31,734 bases of DNA from Clostridia bacterium (lineage in GTDB: Bacteria > Bacillota > Clostridia > Christensenellales > Pumilibacteraceae): contig CAAGAW010000012.1 in NCBI GenBank assembly GCA_900767465.1, positions 1-31,734 of the forward strand. The letters are read 5' to 3'. A program made the translations under genes and the position numbers. The notes under the pieces were generated by a model. The model was not told the DNA's origin. It searched no databases and was given only the letters and a program-made list of their open reading frames with translations. Positions 1 through 9,702 of the stretch are shown piece by piece. Every line of letters begins with the position of its first letter. The first letter of the stretch is position 1.

Positions 1-2586
<2,586 letters not shown>

Positions 2587-2753
2587 TTAGTTCTTATCGA
2601 TGAGTTCTACCTCACCGAACTTTCCGTTTCTTGGTTTCTTTCTTGACCAGTTCTTTTCAAGTTAATTACAAGACATATTCTTTGAGTATTATATGTGTAT
2701 TCGCATACACTCTTTTTTTCTTTACTCGTATAATATTATCTGTGTTTTAGTTT

Positions 2754-2775
2754 ATATGCAGTTGTCAATGTGCAA
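2754..2775 (-). promoter_or_regulatory. boxA-like / 16S-23S spacer-type conserved element in the 23S leader
   Basis: On the minus strand this reads TTGCACATTGACAACTGCAT, close to the element found upstream of 23S genes in Bacillota (CTTTGAAAACTGCATA-like) and to rRNA antitermination boxA. It lies about 170 bases before the 23S 5' end and just downstream of a terminator-like hairpin. The TTGACA inside it has no properly spaced -10, so I read it as an antitermination or processing element, not a promoter. Confidence 0.5.
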
Positions 2776-2787
2776 GACCGAGGGAAT

Positions 2788-2836
2788 AAAAAAAGCATAA
2801 ACAAATAGTTCTTTTAACAGCCCTATTTACTTATGC
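2788..2836 (-). terminator. intrinsic-terminator-like hairpin inside the 23S leader
   Basis: On the minus strand a 14-bp stem (arms 2823-2836 and 2795-2808, with two G-U pairs) encloses a 14-base loop and is followed by seven Ts (2794-2788). This is a textbook intrinsic terminator, but it sits between the rRNA-type promoter and the 23S gene. It is either an attenuator that rRNA antitermination must override or the end of a separate small RNA of about 120 nt. Confidence 0.75.
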
Positions 2837-2907
2837 CAGCGGTACGCTGCAAGCGTACTTGACTACCTTCTCTTTCCTCAGCTGTTTGCCGCCCCTCGCG
2901 AGACAGC
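2788..2907 (-). ncRNA. putative structured leader or small RNA of about 120 nt between the rRNA promoter and the hairpin
   Basis: Transcription from the strong promoter at 2914-2942 would begin near 2907 and meet the terminator-like hairpin ending at 2788. The transcript has further pairing potential: GCTGT/ACAGC near 2881-2907 and a perfect GTACGC/GCGTAC hairpin at about 2842-2858. I do not recognise it as SRP RNA (no GGAAGNAGC-type core seen), 5S, tmRNA, RNase P RNA, a tRNA or a riboswitch I know. It may be only the 5' leader of the 23S transcript. Confidence 0.4.
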
Positions 2908-2913
2908 CTACAT

Positions 2914-2985
2914 ATAATACCACATCTCTTTTGTTTTGTCAACGGTTTTTTATCTCTTTTTTAAATCTTTTTTTATTTTTTTGGC
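2914..2985 (-). promoter_or_regulatory. rRNA-type promoter with UP element for the 23S gene
   Basis: On the minus strand TTGACA (2937-2942) is followed after 17 bases by TATTAT (2914-2919). Immediately upstream (about 2943-2985) the strand is almost pure A/T with several A-tracts, as in UP elements of rRNA promoters. It points toward the 23S gene about 320 bases away and is preceded by repeats and a protein gene, not by a 16S gene. Confidence 0.85.
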
Positions 2986-2989
2986 GTAA

Positions 2990-3310
2990 GCCCGCACGCG
3001 GGCGTCAGGGGGTCGATGACGGCGGATCACTTTTCTATTGCGGGGAATCTCTCCACTCCGCTATCTCTTCGGTCGAAATGACGTCGTTTTAATTTGGTTG
3101 GTTGGCGGGACGAGGAACGCACCTACCGCGTTCTATCGATAGTAAGTACAGGCGTTGACGACTTGCCCGCAGGGGCTCCCTGCCGGCGGGACGAGGAACG
3201 CACCTACCGCGTTCTGCCAAAGGTAAGTACTGACACCTGCAAACATTTCCCTTCCGGGAGATTGCCACGTCGCGCTTTTGCGCTCCTCGCAATGACAAGG
3301 CGGGCGGGTG
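2990..3310. repeat. interspersed repeat cluster 1
   Basis: This gap between the 23S promoter and the CorC-like gene is filled by repeats seen elsewhere in the window. An inverted copy of the GTCATTTCGA...GGGGATT family lies at about 3040-3081. Two 31-bp direct copies beginning GGCGGGACGAGGAACGC lie at 3104-3134 and 3185-3215, 81 bp apart. An inverted copy of the GTCATTGCGAGGAGCG...GGCAATCTCCCGGAAGGG family lies at 3247-3297. The second family can fold into a hairpin. No gene is supported here. Confidence 0.85.
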
Positions 3311-3330
3311 TACGGTCGATTTATATTATT

Positions 3331-3370
3331 CGAAAAATCGCCCTGTCGATTGTTTTCGACGGGGCGATTT
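3331..3370 (-). terminator. intrinsic terminator of the CorC-like gene
   Basis: Downstream of the stop codon at 3421, the minus strand carries a 9-bp stem AAATCGCCC/GGGCGATTT (3362-3370 and 3335-3343) with a smaller stem (GTCGA/TCGAC) in the loop, followed by a short T run. Confidence 0.8.
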
Positions 3371-3420
3371 CGTTATCGTTTAATCAATCATATTCAACTA
3401 TATATTATAAGCGATTGCCG

Positions 3421-4698
3421 CTACTCTTCCTTCTGCTCCTCGTCGTCCTTTTTGATAAATGTAACGCGGACTTCGTGGACGTGTTTTGCGGTGGCTTTGG
3501 TTACCTCGAAACGGAGCGAATCGTTTTCTACCGCCTCGCCGACGACGGGAATTTTGTCCATAAGTTCGACGACGTAGCCGCTGACTGTAGTCGAATTGAT
3601 GTCTTCGGGCGGATCGAGTTCGAGTTTTTCGTACATTTCGTCAACGTTTTCGTTACCCGATACGAGGTAACTGCCGTCCGGCTGCGGTCGGAAAAGTTCT
3701 TCGACCTCGTCGTGTTCGTCGTAGATTTCGCCGACGAGTTCTTCGAGAATATCCTCGAGCGTAACGATACCTTCCGTACCTCCGAATTCGTCGATGACGA
3801 TAGCCATGTGTACTTTCGCCTTCTGGAGCATACGGAGGACGGTGCTGATTTTCATCGAATCGGACACACACACGGACGGCTGAATAATGTCCTTTACGGA
3901 ATTACCGCCGTCGTGAAGAATCGCGTAAAAATCTTTTTCGTGAATAATACCGATAACCGAATCGATAGTTTCGTGAAAAACGGGGATGCGCGAATAACCG
4001 CTTTCGGTGAACTTATTATATATGGCGTCCATGTCGGAGGAATCGTCCACGGCGACGACGTTTACTCTGGGAATCATAATATCCTTGACGTCGAGGTCCT
4101 CGAACTCGATAGCCGAACGGATAAGCTGCGATTCGTGTTCTTTGAGTTCGCCTTCGCTCTCGGCTGTTTCGACGATGGTAATGAGTTCGCCTTCGGTGAC
4201 GGTTGCGGTGCGTTCGGTTTTGAAGATCTTGCCGATAAGCGCCTTCCAGCCGGAAAAGATAATAGTAATAGGGAAAAGCACGACCGAGAAGAACTTTAAT
4301 ATCGGATAGAACGCCATTGCGACCGATTCGGGGCGCATTTTTGCGAGCATCTTCGGAGTAATTTCGCCGAAAATCAGCACGGTTATCGTCATAACGACAG
4401 TAGAAACGGTGGTTGCGAGCGACGCGTTGTTTATTATCAGCGAAGCAAACAGCACGGACGAAAGCGACGTTGCCAGAATATTGACGATGTTGTTACCTAC
4501 CAAAATCGTAGACAAAAGTTTGTCGTAATTTTCGGACATTTTAAGTACGGCCGAGGCGCGCTTATTCCCCTGATCCTCCATATTTAAGAGCCGGACTTTG
4601 TTTACCGACGTAAAAGAGGTTTCGGACGCGGAAAAGAACGCCGAAAAAACAATGAGAACGATAATCGCGAGTAATAGACCTGCTTGACCTGAATCCAT
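3421..4698 (-). CDS. CNNM/CorC (HlyC/TlyC-type) membrane transporter or regulator with CBS domains
   Basis: This 425-residue protein has the standard order of the hemolysin C/CorC-CNNM family. An N-terminal DUF21 membrane domain covers about residues 1-150, with hydrophobic segments and an FFSASETSF motif near residue 21. A CBS pair follows at about 200-325 (DIMIPR and GGTEGIVTLEDILEE motifs), then a C-terminal CorC_HlyC domain at about 340-420. Members act in the cytoplasmic membrane and are linked to Mg2+/Co2+ efflux or homeostasis; the old name hemolysin is probably misleading. The ATG at 4698 is preceded by AAGGAG at good spacing. The gene is monocistronic, with its own promoter (4860-4888), a leader of about 155 nt and its own terminator. 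The C-terminus is an acidic/Lys tail. Length and domains are normal, so the gene is intact. The ion it handles cannot be read from sequence. Confidence 0.93.
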   Translation of the reverse strand: MDSGQAGLLLAIIVLIVFSAFFSASETSFTSVNKVRLLNMEDQGNKRASAVLKMSENYDKLLSTILVGNNIVNILATSLSSVLFASLIINNASLATTVSTVVMTITVLIFGEITPKMLAKMRPESVAMAFYPILKFFSVVLFPITIIFSGWKALIGKIFKTERTATVTEGELITIVETAESEGELKEHESQLIRSAIEFEDLDVKDIMIPRVNVVAVDDSSDMDAIYNKFTESGYSRIPVFHETIDSVIGIIHEKDFYAILHDGGNSVKDIIQPSVCVSDSMKISTVLRMLQKAKVHMAIVIDEFGGTEGIVTLEDILEELVGEIYDEHDEVEELFRPQPDGSYLVSGNENVDEMYEKLELDPPEDINSTTVSGYVVELMDKIPVVGEAVENDSLRFEVTKATAKHVHEVRVTFIKKDDEEQKEE

Positions 4699-4888
4699 CT
4701 GTTAAAATTTTCTCCTTTTTCTTGCGGGGGACAACGGAAAAACGGCAACGCAGAAACGCGCCGCCGGAATTAACGGTTGTATTTTCGTATAATACGGGCG
4801 AAACGTCGTAAAGGCACTTCGCCGGAGTTGTCCTCTCGGATTTCCATAAGTTATGACTAATTATACCATAAAAAAGCGAATTACGCAA
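4699..4888 (-). promoter_or_regulatory. promoter and long leader of the CorC-like gene
   Basis: On the minus strand TTGCGT (4883-4888), a 17-base spacer and TATAAT (4860-4865) form a good promoter. The leader from about 4853 to the start at 4698 is about 155 nt, long enough for a regulatory RNA. It contains GC-rich complementary patches, but I recognise no known Mg2+ or Mn2+ riboswitch in it. Confidence 0.7.
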
Positions 4889-4959
4889 CGATTTTGCCGT
4901 GTTTTTACCACACGATTTTAATATTTATGCCGAAATTCGCCACGTCGTCACCACGGAAG

Positions 4960-5000
4960 GCAAAAATCAAAGCGCAACCGACAATGCCGACCGCGCTTTG
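4960..5000 (-). terminator. intrinsic terminator of the acyl carrier protein gene
   Basis: Just after the stop at 5009 the minus strand has CAAAGCGC (4993-5000) pairing with GCGCTTTG (4968-4975) across a 17-base loop, followed by ATTTTTG. Confidence 0.75.
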
Positions 5001-5008
5001 CGTTTTCG

Positions 5009-5227
5009 TTATTTAAGCAACGTTCTGATAGCCTCGACGAGTTCGTCCACGGTGTTGACCTGAATATCGTCGGGGAAAGTAATATCGAATTTGTCCTCGA
5101 TAGCCATTACAAGTTCGACCTTATCGAGCGAATCGAATCCGAGATCGGTGAAGTTGTCGCCGAGTTTGAGATTGCCTTCGCCGCGGTATTCGACGGCTAT
5201 ATCGTTAAGCTCTTTAAGAATATCCAT
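5009..5227 (-). CDS. acpP: acyl carrier protein
   Basis: This 72-residue acidic helical protein carries the GFDSLDKVELV motif. Ser33 of the DSL triad is the expected site of 4'-phosphopantetheine attachment. The rest matches ACP helices, including ITFPDD and the C-terminal TVDELVEAI helix. It carries growing acyl chains in the cytoplasm for type II fatty acid synthesis, or possibly for a specialised acyl transfer. It is slightly shorter than E. coli AcpP. A GGAGGG ribosome binding site precedes the ATG at 5227. The gene stands alone with its own consensus promoter and terminator, away from any fab genes in this window, so whether it is the housekeeping ACP or an extra paralogue cannot be decided here. 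Confidence 0.95.
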   Translation of the reverse strand: MDILKELNDIAVEYRGEGNLKLGDNFTDLGFDSLDKVELVMAIEDKFDITFPDDIQVNTVDELVEAIRTLLK

Positions 5228-5257
5228 TTTAACCCTCCGTTGAGTTGATTTTAACCG

Positions 5258-5286
5258 ATTATACCAAATAAAGCGCGTTTTGTCAA
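5258..5286 (-). promoter_or_regulatory. consensus promoter of the acyl carrier protein gene
   Basis: On the minus strand TTGACA (5281-5286), exactly 17 bases, then TATAAT (5258-5263) match the housekeeping sigma consensus fully. The start codon is about 25 bases downstream of the predicted transcript start. Confidence 0.9.
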
Positions 5287-5328
5287 CGCTTTACGCGGCG
5301 AATCGGGTTTTTGCCGCCGCCTTCGCCG

Positions 5329-6093
5329 TCAGGGTCTGTCCGCAGCGGTCGGGTCGTCCGCCGAAATCGTATACTTCGGTCGGCGATTAACGCGAAGGTA
5401 ATCGGCAAGGTCGGTCGAAGACCGGACTTCGTCGCCGACGAAAGTCGCGGTCTGGAGTTTGTGCCAGTCGTAATGCGTGTCGCCGCCTGCGATAACGATA
5501 AGGTTACGCTCGTCTGCGATACGGTTGATTTCCTCTTCTCTCACGTCGAGCGGGTTCGCGGTAAATCCGCAACAGCCGTTGATTTCGAGTCCGTCGAGGT
5601 AGTCGAGGTCGCGCGGCGAGTGTCCTTGAGCCGAGCGGAACGGGTGAGCCTGAAACAGCAACACGCCGTGTTTTTTGCACTCGGAATAAAGTTCTTTCTG
5701 ATCGAGACGGCAAAGGTCGGGCGTTTCGCGAAGGAACTGCTCGGTAACGCCTATAAGAATATAATCGGCGTAGTTGTCGCGAAGGAACTGCTCGGAATAT
5801 TGTTTTTTAAGCGGCTGCGAATACGGCGCAAACAGCGTTACTTCCGCGCCTAACCACCCTTCTATTCCGTTTTTTTCGCAAGCATCGGCAAAACGGCGGT
5901 ATTCGGCGATATACGCGTTCAACCACTCGTCGAAACTCGCTCCGTAACAATCGCGATACGAATCGGAATAGTGATTCGAGAGCGTAACCGCGTCGAAACC
6001 GCACTTTGCGTAGCGATCGGCGAGAATTTCCGCACTCTGGCGCGAACACGTGCTTATCGGATTGCTGTGACAATGCGTTTCTATCTTTTTCAT
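5329..6093 (-). CDS. PHP-domain metal-dependent phosphoesterase
   Basis: This 254-residue protein starts with KIETHCHSNPIS; the HCH pair at residues 7-9 is the first PHP metal-binding motif. Further motifs are TLSNHYSD (near 40), GAEVTLF (near 83), QAHPFR (near 148) and GGDTHYDWH (near 208), all in the expected PHP order. Such proteins hydrolyse phosphoesters with a trinuclear metal centre; the substrate is unknown. There is no signal peptide, so it is cytosolic. It is the last gene of an operon: its ATG overlaps the TGA of the preceding gene (ATGA at 6090-6093), with a GGAG site 7 bases upstream. Because the operon begins with a Na+/phosphate-type transporter, a role in phosphate metabolism is tempting but is inference. 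I see no clear terminator after it. Confidence 0.9.
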   Translation of the reverse strand: MKKIETHCHSNPISTCSRQSAEILADRYAKCGFDAVTLSNHYSDSYRDCYGASFDEWLNAYIAEYRRFADACEKNGIEGWLGAEVTLFAPYSQPLKKQYSEQFLRDNYADYILIGVTEQFLRETPDLCRLDQKELYSECKKHGVLLFQAHPFRSAQGHSPRDLDYLDGLEINGCCGFTANPLDVREEEINRIADERNLIVIAGGDTHYDWHKLQTATFVGDEVRSSTDLADYLRVNRRPKYTISADDPTAADRP

Positions 6094-6755
6094 TTCGTTC
6101 TCCGTTTCCGACGTTGTAAATTTTCGGACGCAAGTCGCGCGGCCCCGGTTACCCCGGCGCCGTCCGAAAGCGAACGGACGAACCGAACGACGAACTCCGC
6201 CCCGTCCGCGATCTTTTCGTCTATATAAGTAATGCGGTCGTTTTCGGCCGCGACCGCACCTATGCGATCGGACAAAATCACCGCGGACTCAAACCCCGCG
6301 GAGTAAAGTTCCGCCACCGCAAGCGCAACGCCCACTTCGGCGTTAAGTTCGTAACCGGTTATCCCGTTTACCGTTTTTTCATCGAATATCGCCGCGTCGC
6401 AATTAACCGCCACCGCTTCGGGAACGGCAAACGACGGAAACGCAAGCACCGTTAAGGCGCGCTTTCTTCCGGCTTGCGAGAGAACGAATTTCGTCGTTTC
6501 GATCTCGCCCGAAAGGTCGGTAACCACCGCGTCTAAGTCAGTAATCCTTTCGAGAACCTCCTCGATTTCCGTTTCGTCCAGAGGATACGGAACGAGTCCG
6601 TCGACGTCTGTTTTCGCGTTTCCGAGCCGCTTTGCCGTTTCCTCGTCCGCTTGTCCGAAGACGGCGGTTTTTACACCTGCGCAAGCCGCGTATACCGCGA
6701 TTTTTTCAAGCGGATTTTCGCCGTCGCGACCGAATTGTCCGAATACGTACAGCAT
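6090..6755 (-). CDS. uncharacterised protein resembling a degenerate ribokinase (PfkB) fold
   Basis: This 221-residue protein lies between the Na/Pi transporter (12 bases upstream) and the PHP protein (4-base overlap). I do not recognise it with certainty. Its layout follows a PfkB sugar kinase: an N-terminal strand and helix with AACAGVKTAVFGQ, a middle part with DAVVTDLSGEIETTK, then a VNCDAAIFDEKTVNGITG stretch where kinases have an NExE motif, an AVAELYSAGFESAVILSD stretch, and a terminal helix with GAARLASENL. The catalytic GAGD motif seems to be replaced by DGAEF near residue 187, and the protein is about 80 residues shorter than ribokinase. It may be a pseudokinase or a regulator. Upstream spacing is short and the ribosome binding site is weak, so translational coupling is likely. 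It could also belong to another Rossmann-like family. Confidence 0.8.
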   Translation of the reverse strand: MLYVFGQFGRDGENPLEKIAVYAACAGVKTAVFGQADEETAKRLGNAKTDVDGLVPYPLDETEIEEVLERITDLDAVVTDLSGEIETTKFVLSQAGRKRALTVLAFPSFAVPEAVAVNCDAAIFDEKTVNGITGYELNAEVGVALAVAELYSAGFESAVILSDRIGAVAAENDRITYIDEKIADGAEFVVRFVRSLSDGAGVTGAARLASENLQRRKRRTK

Positions 6756-6767
6756 TTTTTACGACGT

Positions 6768-8432
6768 TCAGGCTTCGTTGATCTCGGCGCGCCGGGACTG
6801 CGAACCGGTCGGGTTTTTGATGGAGAACGCGACGTTGATGAGGTGATCGGCGATACGTTCGAGCGACGAAATCATCGCGAAGAAGTACGTTCCCCGCTCG
6901 ACCGCGCATTCGCCCGCGTTAAGCCGCTCGATATGGCTTGCGCCGAGGTCGTCTTTCATACGGTCGACCTCTTCCTCTATCGACGCGATACGATCGAGCA
7001 TAGAGCGGTTGCGCGTCGAGAAAATTTCCACCGACAGATCGAACATTTCGATAACCTTATTGTACATCTGCCTCAGTTCCGCAATTGCCGAATCGGAAAA
7101 CGCGACGTTCTGCTCGTTCATTTCCTCGGCTTGTTCGACGAAGTTCTCCGAATAGTCGCCTATGCGCTCGATGTCGCTTATAACGTGGTGATACGCGCCC
7201 ACGAGACGCTCGTCGGACGCCGAAAGCGAATTGCCGGCAAGCGCGATAAGGTACTTCGCAACCATGTGGTAGGTGTAGTTTATGCGCGCTTCGTTCTTCT
7301 CTACCTCGTCGCGGCAGGACGCGTCGAGCGTAAGAACGGCGTTTACCGAAGCGGCAAGGTTTTCTTTCGCAACGCCCGCTATATAAACGATCTCTTTGGC
7401 AACCTGCGCAACCGCAATCGGCGGAGTTTGCAAAAGGCGGTCGTCCACGTATCTGAGTTTCATTTCCTCTTCTTTCGGCGCGGGTTTTTCGCGTACGACA
7501 AGTTCGGTTATCTTTACGAACTGATTGATAAACGGCAGTAAAATTATCGTCGTTATAAGGTTAAACGCAAAATGGAACCAGGCAATCTGCCATGCGGGGT
7601 CGCCGAGCCGCGCCATGATCGATACGACGGGATCGCGGAAAATCCAGATTACGATCGTAAATATTACCGAACCGATTACGTTGAATAAAAGGTGAAAGAA
7701 CGCGGTGCGGCGCGAGTTGGTACTCGTTCCGACCGAAGCGAGAATCGCGGTTACGCACGTTCCGATATTAGTACCGAGAATTACGAACAGTCCGCTCGCA
7801 ACCTCCATCGCGCCCGCGCCCGTAAGCGTAATTACTATCGCGGTAGTCGCCGTAGAGCTTTGAATAAGCGCGGTAAACGCCATTCCTATAAGTATCAGAA
7901 GAAGCGGGAAATCGACGGCTCTGAACGCGCTCGCCATAACTTCTTTTATCGGCGAATCGCCCGAAAACGCGCCGCTCATCGCGTTGAGTCCGACAAACAT
8001 AAGTCCGAGTCCGCAAAGAATTCCGCCGACTTTTTTAACGTTGTCGCTTTTGAAAAACGTCATCATCACGCCCACAAACGCGAGCGCGGAAGCGTAAAGA
8101 TTTATGTTCAGCGAGCCAAGCGAAATCAAAAAGCCGGTTGCCGTCGTTCCGATGTTCGCGCCCATAATTATGGAAGCAGCCTGCGTGAGCGTCATAACGC
8201 CCGCGTTTACGAAGCCTATCGCCATAACCGTAGTTGCAGCCGAACTGTTTACTATTACGGTAACGAGCGCGCCCACGCCTACGCCTGCGAGACGGTTGCC
8301 GGTCAGATGGTTGAAAAGTCTTTTCATTCCCTTGCCCGCGCTGCGTTCCAGACCTTCGCTCATCAGGTGCATTCCTATCATGAACACGCCTATTCCCGCA
8401 AGTAGCATCAGTATGCTTGTCAGTATTTCCAT
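6768..8432 (-). CDS. Na+/phosphate cotransporter family protein (NptA-type) with PhoU-like domain
   Basis: The 554-residue protein starts at the ATG at 8432, which has an AAGGAG site; an upstream in-frame ATG has none. The membrane part (about residues 1-320) shows the inverted duplication of the family, with NSSAATT near residue 62 and QSSTATT near residue 191, each followed by a GANIGTT/GTNIGTC segment. A cytosolic C-terminal region (about 345-545) is all-helical with the repeated E..IERIGDYSEN / SLERIADHLINV pattern of PhoU domains. Members import phosphate with sodium; the PhoU part probably regulates transport. It heads a three-gene operon with the ribokinase-like and PHP proteins and has its own promoter (8520-8548). 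No alkaline phosphatase or Pst genes are nearby. Confidence 0.92.
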   Translation of the reverse strand: MEILTSILMLLAGIGVFMIGMHLMSEGLERSAGKGMKRLFNHLTGNRLAGVGVGALVTVIVNSSAATTVMAIGFVNAGVMTLTQAASIIMGANIGTTATGFLISLGSLNINLYASALAFVGVMMTFFKSDNVKKVGGILCGLGLMFVGLNAMSGAFSGDSPIKEVMASAFRAVDFPLLLILIGMAFTALIQSSTATTAIVITLTGAGAMEVASGLFVILGTNIGTCVTAILASVGTSTNSRRTAFFHLLFNVIGSVIFTIVIWIFRDPVVSIMARLGDPAWQIAWFHFAFNLITTIILLPFINQFVKITELVVREKPAPKEEEMKLRYVDDRLLQTPPIAVAQVAKEIVYIAGVAKENLAASVNAVLTLDASCRDEVEKNEARINYTYHMVAKYLIALAGNSLSASDERLVGAYHHVISDIERIGDYSENFVEQAEEMNEQNVAFSDSAIAELRQMYNKVIEMFDLSVEIFSTRNRSMLDRIASIEEEVDRMKDDLGASHIERLNAGECAVERGTYFFAMISSLERIADHLINVAFSIKNPTGSQSRRAEINEA

Positions 8433-8519
8433 AATTACTCCTTGATTTCCTGCCACACACCCGTCCCGCACGCTTCTTTGCGCCGGGAGCGCGGACACTT
8501 CTCGATGCCCGCAATTACA

Positions 8520-8548
8520 ATTATACAAATTTCGCGGATTTAAGTCAA
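8520..8548 (-). promoter_or_regulatory. promoter of the Na/Pi - ribokinase-like - PHP operon
   Basis: On the minus strand TTGACT (8543-8548), 17 bases, then TATAAT (8520-8525). Transcription would start near 8513, giving an 80-nt leader before the ATG at 8432. No pho-box-like repeat was obvious. Confidence 0.85.
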
Positions 8549-8626
8549 CCGTTACGGCAACGCTTTACGGATATTCCCGTCATAAATTTATGCGAATTAC
8601 GCACAATACTTGCAAGGAGGAAAATT

Positions 8627-8968
8627 ATGGCGAAAAAACAAGAATCGCGCAAATCGCCCGCCTCGGCCAAAGTCGAAAAAACGCGAAAACCGAAAAGTAC
8701 TTCGGTAAAATCGACCGGATCCGACAACGCGGGTACGGAACCCGGCAAAACGCACGAAAAGCGGGCAAAAGAATTCACGGTCCGCGCGCACGGAAAACGA
8801 GACAAAGCGGTAAGCAACACGGCAAGCGTCAAAAGGAAACCGAAAGGTAAAATAAAGGATAAACGCACGGACGACGCGGGCGTAACCGAAAACGCGCCCT
8901 ACTCCGATCTTGCGAAATACCGCATGGTCACGACAAGCGACGACGTCGTCAACTCGTCCGGCAGTTGA
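8627..8968 (+). CDS. small lysine-rich, probably disordered protein
   Basis: This 113-residue protein begins MAKKQESRKS and is dominated by Lys, Arg, Ser, Thr, Ala and Gly, with few hydrophobic residues until a short ordered-looking tail (YSDLAKYRMV). It has no signal peptide or membrane segment. A strong ribosome binding site (AAGGAGG, 6-8 bases before the ATG) supports translation. I do not recognise a family. The low-complexity basic composition could suit nucleic-acid or ribosome association, but that is only inference. It stands alone on the plus strand, divergent from the Na/Pi operon; I see no convincing promoter in the short gap upstream. A hairpin (AACGCTCG/CGGGCGTT, about 8982-9008) follows the stop but lacks a T run. 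Confidence 0.65.
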   Translation: MAKKQESRKSPASAKVEKTRKPKSTSVKSTGSDNAGTEPGKTHEKRAKEFTVRAHGKRDKAVSNTASVKRKPKGKIKDKRTDDAGVTENAPYSDLAKYRMVTTSDDVVNSSGS

Positions 8969-9020
8969 AAGATAATCTATAACGCTCGCCTTTTTGTTTC
9001 GGGCGTTGGTTGCCTGAACG

Positions 9021-9279
9021 GAAACGGTCGTACACGTTATGCGGCGGGACGAGGGCGTCCCGCCCTACCGACGGCTTCGCCACGAATCGGACAAGTCGTC
9101 ATTTCGGGCGCGGGCAACGTTGTCGTATCAATTAACCGAACAAAAACCAAACTGACACGTTGTCATTTCGAGCGTTAGTCGAGAAATCCCCCGCGGTAGA
9201 GACGGCACACCTGCGTATCCGCGCCGGCCCACTCGCCCGCGCGGGCTCCGCGTCGAGAAATCCCCCGCGGTAGAGACGG
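9021..9279. repeat. 259-bp direct repeat, copy A
   Basis: This block begins GAAACGGTCGTACACG and is nearly identical to 9324-9581, with a one-base length difference and a few substitutions. Inside it are GGCGGGACGAGGGCG (a variant of the repeat in cluster 1) and two copies of the GAGAAATCCCCCGCGG family preceded by GTCATTTCGAGCG. No gene is supported. Confidence 0.9.
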
Positions 9280-9323
9280 CACACCTGCGTATCCGCGCCG
9301 AGAAATCCCCCGCGGCAGAAACA

Positions 9324-9581
9324 GAAACGGTCGTACACGTTATGCGGCGGGACGAGGGCGTCCCGCCCTACCGACGGCTTCGCCGCGAATCGGACAAGTC
9401 GTCATTTCGGGCGCGGGCAACGTTGTCGTATCAATTAACCGAACAAAACCAAACTGACACGTTGTCATTTCGAGCGTTAGTCGAGAAATCCCCCGCGGCA
9501 GAGACGGCACACCAGCGTATCCGCGCCAGCCCACTCGCCCGCGCGGGCTCCGCGCCAAGAAATCCCCCGCGGCAGAGACGG
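9324..9581. repeat. 258-bp direct repeat, copy B
   Basis: This is the second copy of the block at 9021-9279, offset by 303 bp. Together with the linker (9280-9323, which itself holds part of another copy of the GAGAAATCCCCCGCGG element) it fills the 730-bp gap between the small basic protein and the carboxypeptidase gene. The short open frames here are repeat-derived and lack ribosome binding sites. Confidence 0.9.
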
Positions 9582-9630
9582 AAACAGTCGTACACCCATT
9601 ACCCCAAATACTCGCCCGCGGTGGCTAACC

Positions 9631-9665
9631 GAAAAAAACGACCGCTCCATGATTGAAACGGTCGT
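9631..9665 (-). terminator. intrinsic terminator of the M14 carboxypeptidase gene
   Basis: The minus strand has ACGACCG (9659-9665) pairing with CGGTCGT (9638-9644), 14-base loop, followed by seven Ts (9638-9632). It is about 40 bases after the stop codon. Confidence 0.85.
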
Positions 9666-9702
9666 AATTTCGCATATACGTATATTAGTTTTCGCAACGA
9701 AG

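Noticed and set aside
2740..2770. A second promoter from the TTGACA within the 23S leader
   Set aside because: The best downstream -10 (TAATAT) is 24 bases away, outside the workable spacer range; the element fits boxA better.
2587..3420. A 16S rRNA or tRNA gene upstream of the 23S
   Set aside because: No conserved 16S segment and no cloverleaf with a GGTTCRA-type T arm was found; the space holds only the leader, promoter and repeats.
3094..4299. A 401-codon plus-strand frame
   Set aside because: It begins in repeats and runs antisense to the CorC-like gene, whose domains are unmistakable; no ribosome binding site.
9021..9581. CRISPR-like array
   Set aside because: The repeated units are adjacent or separated by other repeat fragments, unit length varies, and there are no unique spacers of regular size or cas genes.
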